Shown here: in pieces, positions 43,918 to 54,198 of the stretch | Layout: each line of letters begins with the position of its first letter | How positions within the stretch are numbered: position 1 is the first letter of the stretch | Assembly: GCA_037157565.1 (NCBI GenBank) | Contig: JAZHRO010000022.1 | Coordinates: 3,782,001-3,846,000 of the forward strand | Direction of reading: 5' to 3' | DNA: 64,000 nucleotides | Source: Thalassia testudinum | Lineage: Eukaryota; Streptophyta; Magnoliopsida; Alismatales; Hydrocharitaceae | Notes under the pieces: model-generated | The model's input: only the letters and a program-made list of their open reading frames with translations | The model's database searches: none | Told to the model about the DNA's origin: nothing | Position numbers and translations under genes: made by a program

Positions 43918-44141
43918 TAGGTCAGATGATTCTTCTGTTTATTCTGATTCTGACCTGCACTTGCGAATTCTTCATTTCTTTTCTTTGTATAGTGCGCCTA
44001 GCTGAAGGCACTAAACTCAGTACATATACAGTTCTTTTTAGTTTTCATCTCGTAGCGGACCTAACATTCATGCAATTCAGGTGCTTTCTACGCTTTTCCA
44101 CTCTGTTTTATGTCTTTTTAATACAATGACATTGCATTAGA

Positions 44142-44158
44142 TAGGCATGGGGGGGTGG
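44142..44158 (+). other. Internal second polypurine tract (element G)
   Basis: TAGGCATGGGGGGGTGG is identical to those of A and C, although the upstream coding region of G is unrelated. Confidence 0.6.
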
Positions 44159-44550
44159 ATATTTATCTCTAAATTTATTCGTTAGCTCCGTAGATTTGTT
44201 TTATTTTCTTTTATAAAAAAAATCAGAATTAGGAAAGAGAATTTGGATTTAAGAAATTTTTCAATCTTAGGAAATACTACATTATGATTTGAACACAAAG
44301 ACCCTTCAGGTCTTTGGACTTAATCAGCCCGTGTATCCACTAAAATGTGGATTTGTTTTTCTAGTTCTCACCAACCTGAATTTTATTTTAATTGGAGTAA
44401 ATAAGTTTGGGTGATAAGTACACGACTTATCAACCCGCCCTCTGATTTGAGGGAATTTTGAGTTTTAAGCATCTACACACTTTCTTTGCACTGACTTATT
44501 GTTCGATGATTTTAACGGAAATTGAGTAGCTAATGAACCTTCTAGGGTGA

Positions 44551-44805
44551 TATGGCTGGCAAGTTATCGTGGGTAACAGCCCATAGGTAGGTTGTCCAGA
44601 GCCCAGTCACTGGACCTTTCTCTTTTTGTTGCCTTTAGGTAAATCTTAGACCAGGGAAGCCACCTACTTAGAAAAAAAAAGAAAGAAAAAAAAATCAAAA
44701 AGAAAAGGAGAAAAGAACAAAAAAAATAAGCCACACTTCGCCGCACGAGTATGGCTGGCAAGTTGTCGGTGGTAACAGCTCATCGACCGGTTGTCCAGAA
44801 CCTAG
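44551..44805 (+). ncRNA. Paired 3' hairpin motifs (element G)
   Basis: The two motif copies lie at 44551-44606 and 44750-44805. The second keeps the 7-bp stem GTCGGTG/CATCGAC. Spacing and order match A and C. Confidence 0.45.
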
Positions 44806-45360
44806 CTCAATAAATGCACTAAAAATTCCTAAAACACTTAGGAAGAAGCGGAGAAGTAGAATAAATCGGGGAGATATACACTGGATTCACCGTTGTGTTG
44901 GCCCCGTAAAAAAATAAAAGTAAGGAGAAAGCTACCATATGTAAAGATACACCTTTAGGTAGAAGTCTTTTTGAGGTCACCTAGAGGCGTAGAAATCCGA
45001 AGTCCATTTTAATTGTCGGTCAACGAGTCTATCACAATCACAATAAGATGCCTAAAGCTTAGGGTTCTCATCAAATCTTGGGTGGGTTGAATGGTTGTAG
45101 AAAGCCACTCTTAAACCCTAAAATTTGAAAATCCAAAAAAATTAGAAAAGAAGAAAAAGAGAAAAAGAAACTTTTCTTTGAATAAGGCGAGGGCTTAAGG
45201 TGGTTTGCATTTTGGCTGATACTCGGGCGCTGTTGTGTCTTTGAAAGTTCAGTTCCTAAGTAGACAATTTCTTAATGATTGAAAATAACTCATGCCCAAA
45301 TAATCCAACCTACTTCTTTTATAAATAGCATATAGTTTTTGCTAGGGACTAGCAAAAGAT

Positions 45361-45373
45361 AGGCATGGGGGTA
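45361..45373 (+). other. Polypurine tract (element G)
   Basis: AGGCATGGGGGTA adjoins the 3' LTR start at 45374. Confidence 0.85.
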
Positions 45374-47168
45374 TGATGTAAATACATTTACACTACTTAA
45401 GATGTCTATTTATACATGTTCTTAAGCATAGGATTGCATTTCATGATATAAATATTACATAACATGCATCATCTTGCATTTAGAGTAGTTTGAATAAAAT
45501 GGAGGTTAATTGTCTCCTTTTATGTGCTTGGACAGGGCAAACATTTTATCGGGGCCTCGGATCAAAGGTCCAAGCATATGTATGTGATCAGGGCGACGAT
45601 TTGAGTTCAACGACTCCAAGATCGCCCTAATCAGGCATCCGTAGCATCAGATAGTGATCGGGGAATCCTAGAAGATCAAGGGCCAGGATGGTGTAAATCC
45701 GCACTTCAAATGACAAATCCAACTACACGGTTGAATTAGGATCGACGATCGCAGCCTAACGACGCAAAAATCGAGTCCATCCGACATCCGTGGCACCATC
45801 TACAACTTCCAGAAGATGGACGGCCAAGATGGCACCACGTGGTGCCATCTCGGCCGCCTAAACGGCCGCTTACATTCTCTGAAGACCCCGCACCCGCTCC
45901 CTCTCCGCTGTTGGATCTCAATCCAACGGCTGTGGATGGCCGTGCCTTAAAGTGCTCGCTCAACCATCCGCGCCTCATAGCGCAGTGGTCGAGCGCGCTT
46001 ACGCGAGCTGCGGGCGCAGGTTTGAACCGCAGCGAAGGGGAGGCGGGCGCGGGCGAGCGAGCGTAGGCAGGCGTTGGATCTTGATCGGACGGTCGTCTGC
46101 GCTCAATTGAGATCACGCGCGATTGAACGCGTGGCAAGGATGTGCGATCATATGCATGGGCGGGCGCACAGCGTAGCGGGTGAAGGCACGTCTTAAGCCG
46201 TCCGATCTCGCGGTCGGACAGCTGAGATTCAGCGGATTTGTGTAGGCGTTGCGCGTACGAGCAGGCGAGCAGGCGCGCACGAGCCGCCCACAATGCCCAC
46301 GAAGGAGGCTTTAGCGACGGTTTTCTCCGTCTCTAAAGACCCCTTATTTAATGTTTTCAAGATGTAATGACCATTTTGCCCCCACTCCTTGCAACTATAA
46401 AAGGAGACCCCCTCCATATGAAATTCTCATCCCTTCCTTCTCTTCTGTACCTCTCCAAAGCTCAAGAGAAGCTTGTCCCACACCCAGGATGCTTCTCATG
46501 AGATAAAGTCCAAATTTTCATCCCCCTTCGGAAGTGGATCCCGTGACGACGACGGCATGCTGCTCCGTTCCCATTCTTGTATTTCGTTCTCCTTCATCTT
46601 GCTTCGTCCTCCTTCGTCCAGGCATCGTCCCATCCGGCTCGTCCTCCAAGCGACCGTCGAGGAGGATTTCTCTCTCCCTATAATTTTTACTGCTTTCTAG
46701 TATAGATTTATTGCTTTCTAGAGTAGTTCTGCTCGTCCTCCAAGCGATCGTCGAGGAGGAAATTTCTCCCTCCATTCTTTTAATGCTTTCTAGAGTAAAT
46801 TTATCGCTTTCTAGTGCAATTATTTTATGCTTTCTAGTTGTAATGAACAAGTTCCTTAATGATAAATCTCTGTTTATTTTACATCTCATTTTTGATTTCT
46901 ATGTGTAATATTCTCTCTTTCTCTTACCCTCTCTCTCTCTCTCTTCTATTTATTGTAAATAATTAGATAGTTTTAAATTGAATTACTTCATGACAAATAA
47001 AAAGAAACGCGTAGTTTTTAAATCAAATGTCTGCCTCCCTGTGTTCGACTCAGAATTTTCATTTCAGTATAAATTTTATTTGTTGAACATGAATTCTTCA
47101 CTTTCAAGCTACAACGACAGGTTTTCCAAAATCAAACACGTTAGCGCAGCGGTTCGATACGTTCAACA
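45374..47168 (+). repeat. Element G 3' LTR
   Basis: This is 1,795 bp with the same layout as the 5' LTR. The TATA box is at 46395-46404, palindrome 2 at 46196-46223, and the tRNA-like boxes at 45978-45988 and 46018-46028. Frames on either strand are artefacts. Confidence 0.93.
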
Positions 47169-49171
47169 ATGCCCTTCCATGCAGTTCAGACATCTAGGCA
47201 GCTTTTCAGATGGCTGGAAGCACTTCCAGACGTCCAGAGAGGGGGTCGTACGTTTGGAGGTAGGTCCAGATGATCCAGAAGAGTTCTTGGATGTCTGAGA
47301 TTGACACAGAGCTTGAGGTGAGTTTCTGGACACTTTTAAGATGTCTGGAAGTTTTCCAGATGTCTGATTTGAGTTAGCAGCACTGTTTTTGACCCGTTTA
47401 GGGTTCATTTGGCACAAATAGGATACCGATGTTTTCCTTGTGAGTTCCTCTACTTGTTAGAAGGCTTTCTATACTATTCTAAATGTTCCCTTGTGATTAT
47501 TCCTTGTGATAGGACTTCGTTCCGTTGCAGGTTCGGGGCTTGCTGAGGCACGTGAGCTTGCCGTTCAAGCTCCCAATACTCCTGGGTTGACTGGTAGAGT
47601 GGCTTCCCCTAAATTGAATTATAAACCTGAATGCATGTGTGAAACGAATGAGTAGAACCTAGGATGTGGCATGAATCCTAGGATGAGAAACAATTGAAAT
47701 GTCTGTATGCGTGTTTTTCAGTCTTGAATGAGTAGATAGAAAACAATTGCTTGTTAATGAACAAAAGCTACCTGTGAAACATGAATTACTTGTACTAGTT
47801 AACAGTTGCATGTGACCTTCCTGTGGTACACGTTAAATGATATAATACGAGTTGCATGTGTATAACCTGAGAATGGAAATGTGAATGATAGAAATACGAG
47901 CTGCATATGTATAACCTGGGAATGGAAATACGAATGATGAAACCCGATACTGAATGGCATGAGAAACATGAGCATGAACCCTACAGGGAAAGTAGGAGTA
48001 GAGCACCTGAAAATATATGGAATGGATCTGGAAATGTGAGTGGGGAAGTGTGCTGGCCCTTGAGTACGTAGTACTAAGGAGAGTGACTGTCCCCTGTTTA
48101 GTGTAGAGCGGAGCTAGCCGCCCTTGGGTTGGGACCCGGGGTTAGGATTAGCCACTGTATATCGACTTCTTGGCCCTCGTGTACACTGTACCGGGGAGAG
48201 CTACTAGTGTAGGGAGAGAGCAAGCCACCCTACGGGGCCCGAGGTTCAGTTAGCCACCCTACACCGACTTGTTAGGCCCACTGGGCAAACCAGGGTAGTC
48301 AGGCGAGGGTGCGCGGACTGTGGAGGGACGAGACCCCTATTTGGTTCTTAGGGGCTAGACCCCTGTTATTGAGAGGGCTATGCCCTATACTTTTCCGTGC
48401 TATACTTGGGCGCACCCGTTGACGGAAACGATTGACCGCGTGCCAATGCGGGGTGGCTACCCATTCGTTTATCGCGCGTGTTGTAGTCACTGTTACGTCT
48501 GTCCATGACCTTGGGGTGGTTGACTGGGTGTAGGACCACCACAGGGGACTCTCCCATCTAGGAGAGCACCACGTGCAACTTCTACTCTTCGGAGAAGACT
48601 GCAATCAAGATCGTTCCCACAAGGAACATTCGAGATCAAGAAAGAGATCTGATAAATAAACCAATGGGTGAAAAGGAATAATTTGTGAAATAAAGTAATT
48701 GGAATAAACAACTACCTGTTCACCTTTACTGCTTTAGTTAGTTGGTTGCCACTCTACTCAGCATTCACTGACTTTATGTACTCATAACCCTTTTCAGGTC
48801 CAGGTGTTGAGTAGCCCGAGTCTACGGCTATAGAGGGTGCTGGGCCCAGTAGAGCCGAGTAGCAGTAGCTTCTTTGTTGTACTTCTTTGTAGTAGTGAGT
48901 TTAGACTCGTGTACCTTTATGTTCTGTACCTTTACGTTCTGCACTTTTATGTTCCTGTACCTTGTTACTTTCTACTGTTGTGGTGGTGATATATACTGTA
49001 GCAGCTGTTACTTCTTCACTGCTGTACTCTTTTACTGTTAGTTGCTTAGCATAGTGAATGTGGTTTACTTTCCTACTTTTTGGTTATTTCCCGCTGGAAG
49101 ATTGGGTCTCGGGATCAACCAAGTCGAGTCGGTCTCAGGTCCTGTAGGGATTCGGGAACCGGGTCGTAACA
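47169..49171 (+). repeat. Element F 5' LTR, part 2
   Basis: This continues the F LTR after the G insertion and is collinear with 54843-56847. It has CAGACGTCC-type motifs at 47185-47380 and two tandem copies of a ~49-bp unit at 47845-47940. It ends GTCGTAACA, three bases before the PBS. Confidence 0.88.
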
Positions 49172-49174
49172 AGA

Positions 49175-49186
49175 TGGTATCAGAGT
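49175..49186 (+). other. Primer-binding site, initiator tRNA-Met (element F)
   Basis: TGGTATCAGAGT matches the complement of the initiator tRNA-Met 3' end over its first 11 bases. It lies three bases after the LTR. This is typical of Tekay/Del elements. Confidence 0.85.
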
Positions 49187-49356
49187 AAGGTCGTCCCGAG
49201 AAATGAACCAACTAGCTTGAGAACAACCAATTCACGTGCATGTAACTAGAGTAACCACCACAGCATACCTTTTGACATCTGCTCTGAGGTTCTTTGGCTA
49301 ATGTCTGTTAGAGTTGACGTCTTTTTGGTTCTGTTGTTCGCGTCTCCTTGCAGGAG
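49187..49356 (+). other. Element F short leader
   Basis: This 170-bp leader has no ORF. A CTCCTTGCAG tract immediately precedes the gag ATG and resembles a 3' splice site. Confidence 0.4.
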
Positions 49357-50275
49357 ATGCCTCAATGTGGAGTCCTTAAGGTGGGCTGCGGATGCGGCCG
49401 TGGACGAGGTCGTAGGGGCGGACATGCTGAGCCTGACATTTCAGTGGATCAGCCACTTTTTCCAGACGTTCAAGCCCAGTACCTCACCCAGCTGATACGC
49501 GAGATAGTACGAGAGGAGCTCCACCCGCCTCCATGGGCGCCTCTCCCTGGGGCGTGGAGGGGGAGTCCTCTGTGGGACCACGAGATCGACACAGCACTGG
49601 ATGTGGGGGAGGGGGTGGTCCTCCACCGCCCCCACCACACTCTAACACTTCCGAGCACGAGCCTTCCCTACCTGAAGGCGTGCCCGTTTCCCCACTACAG
49701 CGACATTACGAGCTTTTCGGACAGTTCCGAAAGCTGAAGCCCCCCTCCTTCAAGGGGGATGAGAACCCGACTGAGGCGGAGGACTGGTTAGAGTAGATCG
49801 AGAAGGTGTTTGACACCCTTCGCCCCCCTGCAGAGTACCGGGTGGCCTTTGCCACGTATCAACTAGAGAGTGTGGCATACAGGTGGTGGAGGGTAGTCAA
49901 AGGCTAGGAGAGGGCAGAGCCGGCGTTGGACCAGTTTGTGACCCTCTTCTGCGAGCAGTACTTTCCGCAAACGTGGCAGGATCAGGGGAGGCAGGAGTTC
50001 GACACTCTCCGCCAGGGGATGATGATTGTTAGCACGTATTGTACGCGTTTTCTGGAGCTGTCCCGTTTCGCTGCAACAGCTGTGGCTACTGAGGAGGAGC
50101 ACCTATGGAGGTCACTGAGGGGCTCCGACCTGCCATTCAGGAGTATGCCAAACCCTTTAACTTGCCCATGTTCTCGAGAGTGGTGGAAGCAGCTATGACA
50201 TATGAGGAGACCAACCCGGCCACACGTGACACTGACAGCGGACGGAAGAGGCCTTACCAGCCAGAGTACTTATAG
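49357..50275 (+). pseudogene. gag: Element F gag (degenerate)
   Basis: It starts MPQCGVLKVGCGCGRGRGRR and shifts frame at about 49600. The second frame has LKPPSFKGDENPTEAEDWLE, a TAG near 49794, EKVFDTLRPPAEYRVAFATY, a further TAG, then CEQYFPQTWQDQGRQEFDTL and TYCTRFLELSRFA. These are the usual Tekay/Del gag landmarks. The zinc knuckle remnant lies just downstream at about 50438-50480. It is non-functional. Confidence 0.85.
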
Positions 50276-50437
50276 GGCCGATGAGAGAGGAGGCACGTGG
50301 CACCTGCAGCAGAGCCGTCACGCTTTGCGGGGCCGTCAATGGCCTTTGGGGGTCCCCGACAGGGGCTAGCTACCAACACTGGATCCCCACCCAACCGTCA
50401 GCAGGGACCTACCAAGGGCGGGAGTTGAGTTCCCCTC

Positions 50438-50480
50438 TTTTACCAGTGTGGCTAGTCGGGCCACATCAGGAGAGACTACC
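50438..50480 (+). pseudogene. Element F CCHC zinc-knuckle remnant
   Basis: Translating from TAC at 50441 gives YQCG-stop-SGHIRRDY. The expected pattern is C-x2-C-x4-H-x4-C. The first and last Cys are Tyr (TGC to TAC, a G-to-A change) and a stop falls between, so the nucleic-acid-binding knuckle is destroyed. Confidence 0.6.
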
Positions 50481-50599
50481 TGTCTAGGGTCAGAGCGCAG
50501 TAGATGCTCCCTGCACCGAGCGTTGGAGGCTGAGTAGGTGGCCATGGTTCCCAGGCGTGTGGGGGAGGACAGTAGTCGTGGGGAGGGTACCAGTCACCA

Positions 50600-52555
50600 G
50601 CTACTCGTTTGACGCAGAGTGTGGCTGCGTCTTCTGCACCGAGAGTTGAGGGATGTATCAACGCCCTGACACATAGAGACACTAGAGCATCAAGTTCAGT
50701 GGTGGCAGGTATGGTTACAGTTTCCGGCAGATTAGTTTACGTACTTTTCGATTCCAGCACCACTCACTCATTTGTTGCTGCTAGTTTTGCTGTCAGTTTG
50801 GGACAGGACTGTGTGTTGTTAGAGGATCCTTTTGTGATCAGAGGTCCGGGTGGTCAGCTATTTGTAGCTGAGGAGGTTTACACAGACTGTGAGGTCAGTG
50901 TTGGGGGACATAACCTCCCCGCTGACCTGATTGTGATACCGATGGAGGACTTTGGTGTGATTCTAGGGATGGATTGGCTGTCCGCTTACCACGCTTTGGT
51001 GGACTATTTCGAGAGGAAGATCATCTTCTTCATACCGGAGATGCCTTTTTTGAGTTTCACGGACAGCCAGTGGACGGAGGCTTCAGGTGCATTTCTGCAC
51101 TTAACGTGGCAAGACTTTTGGGCCAAGGATGTAAGGGCTTTCTGGCTTGTGTAGTGGCAGAGCCCAGCCTTGTGGCTGACTTTTAGAGCATCCCGGTGGT
51201 CAGAGAGTACCCGACGTGTTTCCAGAGGAGCTGCCAGGACTACCACCTGAGCATGAGATCGAGTTTGAGATCTCATTGGTATTGGGGACCAGCCCCATTT
51301 CTACAGCACCTTACAGGATGGCACCACTTGAGCTGCGAGAGATCAAGTCCCAGTTGCAGGACCTATTGGAGAAGGGCTTTGTGATGCCTAGTGCGTCTCT
51401 GTGGGGAGCTCCGGTGTTATTTGTGAAGAAGAAGGATGGTACCCTACACCTTTGTGTGGACTACAAACAGCTGAATAGGGTTACCATCAAGAATAGGTAT
51501 CCGCTGCCGAGGATTGATGATTTGTTTGACCAGTTGCGAGGTGCCACGATTTTCTCCAAGATAGATTTGAGATCTGGCTACCACCAGTTGAGGATCAGGG
51601 AGACTGACATCTCCAAGATAGCATTCCGCACCTGGTATGGACACTACGAGTTTTTGGTCATGTTGTTTGGGCTGACCAATGCCCCCACTGCTTTCATGGA
51701 TTTGATGAACTGGGTGTTCAGACCGTATCTGGATCAGTTTGTGGTGGTATTTATTGATGATGTGCTCATTTACTCACGGGATCAGGCGCAGCACGGATAG
51801 CACTTGCGAATGGTTCTGGACATGTTGAGACGACGTAGGCTGTATGCCAAATACAACAAGTGCAAGTTTTGGTTGAGGCAGGTGACCTTCTTAGGTCATG
51901 TGATTTCAGGGGATGGCTTGGCTGTGGATCCAGCCAAGGTAGAGGCAGTGCTCAGGTGGGAGAGACCAAGTACACTGACAGAGATCCGCAGTTTATTGGG
52001 ACTGGTAGGCTACTATCGGCGGTTTATCAAAGGTTTCTCGCAGATTGTGCATCCTATGACTCAATTGACCTGAAAGGACGTGCCCTTTGCTTGGATAGAC
52101 ACTTGTGAGGCGTGTTTTTAGGAGTTGAAGGAGAGGCTGACTTCGGCTCCTGTGCTTACCATCTCGGACAACAGTGGCGGTTTCATTGTCTACACGGACA
52201 CTTTGTTGCATGGGTTAGGGGGTGTCCTCATGTAGCGGGGTCACGTTGTCACTTACGCTTCGCGGCAACTGAAGCCCCATGAGCATAGCTACCCTACCCA
52301 TGACTTGGAGCTGGCAGCTGTCGTCTTCGCGCTGAAGACATGAAGGCACTATCTGTACAGTGAGACATTTGAGATATTCACGGATCATAAGAGCTTCAGG
52401 TACTTGTTTGATCAGAAGGAACTTAACATGAGATAGAGACGTTGGTTAGAGCTCCTAAAGGACTATGACTGCAGCATCTCTTACCATCCGGGGAAGGCCA
52501 ACGTGGTGGCTGACGCCTTGAGCCGGAAGGTGCCCGCCCACTTGGCCAGCTTATA
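50600..52555 (+). pseudogene. pol: Element F protease, reverse transcriptase, RNase H (degenerate)
   Basis: The protease is at about 50690-51150. Its active site is LFDSSTTHSF where the family has LFDSGATHSF, so the catalytic D-S-G is D-S-S. The RT is at about 51216-52073 ([61 protein letters not shown]). RNase H is at about 52080-52550 ([29 protein letters not shown]). Stops occur near 51798, 52071, 52120, 52231, 52342, 52434 and 52553. It has been silent for a long time. Confidence 0.88.
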
Positions 52556-53650
52556 GGCATAGAGTTGGAGACTCATGGAGGAGTGGGGTAGTTGGCGACC
52601 CTTAGAGTTACAGGGGCATTGCGGGTCAGTGACAGTGACACAACAGACGAGACCAGAGCTGATAGATCGCATCATCATAGGATAGATGACAAATCCGTAC
52701 CTGCAGTCGTTGAGAGACAGAGTACTGTCAGCGGACCCAGAAGACTTCTCCTTTACTGACGAGGTGCTGCATATGAGGGGACGTTTGTTCGTTCCTAGAG
52801 ACAAGGAGTTCTTGAGAGAGCTCCTGACTGAGGCACACGGGTCCAGGTTCACCATACATCCCAGGAACACAAAGATGTATCATGATCTGAGACGTGACTT
52901 TTGGTGGAGGGGGATGAAGCGAGATGTAGGTGAGTTCATGCAATAGTGTTTAGTGTGCCAGCAGGTGAAGGTCGAGCATCAGAGGCCTGCAGGATCATTG
53001 CAGCCACTTCCCGTGCCAGAGTGGAAATGGGAAAGCATCACCATGGACTTGGTGGTGGGCTTGCCCGTTACCCAGCGAGGACACGATGCAGACTGGGTGA
53101 TTGTAGATAGATTGACGAAGATGGTACATTTCTTGCTGATTCGAGTCACTTTGGGAAAAGCACAGTTGGCAGAGAGGTATATTCGTGACATGGTATGTTT
53201 GCATGGAGTTCTATATGAGATTGTATCCGACCGGGATACCCATTTTACGTCCCAGTTTTGGACTGAGTTTCAGCAGGCTTTGGGGACATGGTTGAGGTTC
53301 AGTATGGCATACCACCCCCAGATAGACGGACAGTATGAGTGCACGATACAGACACTTGAGGACCTTTTACGTGCCTGCGTACTGGAATGGAGGGGTTCTT
53401 GGGAGGAGCACTTACCCTAGCAAAGTTTGCATATAATAACAACTATCATTCGAGTATCAGCATGGTACCATACGAGGCTCTATATGGATGGAGGTGCACT
53501 GCGCCCTTGAGTTGGGTTGAGGTGGGGACCAAGTGGGAGGTTGGCCCCCGGCTGATCCGACAGAGTTAGGAGGTGGTAGAGCAAATTCACAGATGACTTT
53601 GCACTGTCAGGAGTAGATAGAAGAGTTATGTCGATCGGAAGCGCAGAGAG
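52556..53650 (+). pseudogene. pol: Element F integrase (degenerate)
   Basis: An HHCC finger remnant (IHPRNTKMYHDLRRDFWW, then CLVCQQ after a stop near 52944) is followed by the core with D in ITMDLVVGLP, D in VSDRDTHFTSQFW and E in DGQYECTIQTLED. Later stops and shifts occur near 53418 and 53567. Confidence 0.85.
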
Positions 53651-54115
53651 GTGCAGTTCGAAGTTGGGGATCATGTCTTTCTTCACGTTTCACCCATGAA
53701 GGGCCTGCAGCGTTTTCGGGTGAAAGGGAAGCTCGCACCGAGGTTTGTGGGGCCCTTTGAGGTCCTGGAGCGAGTTGGACCCGTTGCTTACAGGCTTGCC
53801 CTTCGTCCCCAGCTTTCTGGTGTGCATGACGTGTTCCACGTGTCCAACCTCCGGAAGTACATTGCTGATCCCAGTCACGTTCTGAGCCACAAGAGTGTCG
53901 AGGTGGGGGACGACCTGACCTATCCCGAGCAACCAGTGCAGATATTAGACAGAGCTGTCCGGAGTTTGAGACGAAAGCAGGTACCTCTGGTGAAGGTCTT
54001 GTGGAGGAGCCACAGGTACGAGGAGGCTACCTGGGAGCCTAAGGCGGCGATGCAAGAGCAGTATCCGGAGCTTTTTGAGGGTATGTCTTTTCGGATCGGC
54101 TTTGGTCCTCTTTAA
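53651..54115 (+). pseudogene. Element F integrase C-terminus with chromodomain
   Basis: This 154-residue open segment contains the GPY/F-type motif (APRFVGPFEVLERVGPVAYR), the LSGVHDVFHVSNLRKY stretch, and a chromodomain (VQILDRAVRSLRRKQVPLVK, then WRSHRYEEATWEP). The chromodomain directs chromovirus integration to particular chromatin (family knowledge). The segment is open but upstream pol is broken, so it is not expressed as part of a working polyprotein. Confidence 0.85.
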
Positions 54116-54198
54116 GTTTGTTATTCATTTATTATTCTTTTCCCGCACCCTAGCTAGCTCAAGTTTCAGGGATGAAACTTCCTTTAAGTTTGTTATGA

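Larger units (their letters stand above)
43918..45360 (+). other. Element G 3' non-coding region
   Basis: Similarity to A and C resumes at about 43987 (CGCCTAGCTGAAGGCACTAA). It holds the internal polypurine tract (44142-44158), hairpin motifs (44551-44606 and 44750-44805) and the perfect hairpin beside the PPT (45337-45357). There is no supported ORF. Confidence 0.7.
39376..47168 (+). mobile_element. Element G: non-autonomous Athila-like element with a foreign ORF
   Basis: A 7,793-bp element with LTRs 39376-41166 and 45374-47168, starting TGATG and ending CAACA. The target duplication is ATGCT (39371-39375) and ATGCC (47169-47173). The intact 3' LTR of F has ATGCC, so the left copy carries one mutation. 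The LTRs, tRNA-Asp PBS, leader and 3' non-coding block match A and C, but there is no gag or pol. An acidic ORF of unknown function replaces them. LTR divergence is about 4% over the first 250 bp (about 11 differences). It would need proteins from a relative such as A or C. Confidence 0.9.

Noticed and set aside
47845..47940. CRISPR-like direct repeats
   Set aside because: Units are adjacent tandem copies without unique spacers, in a plant LTR.
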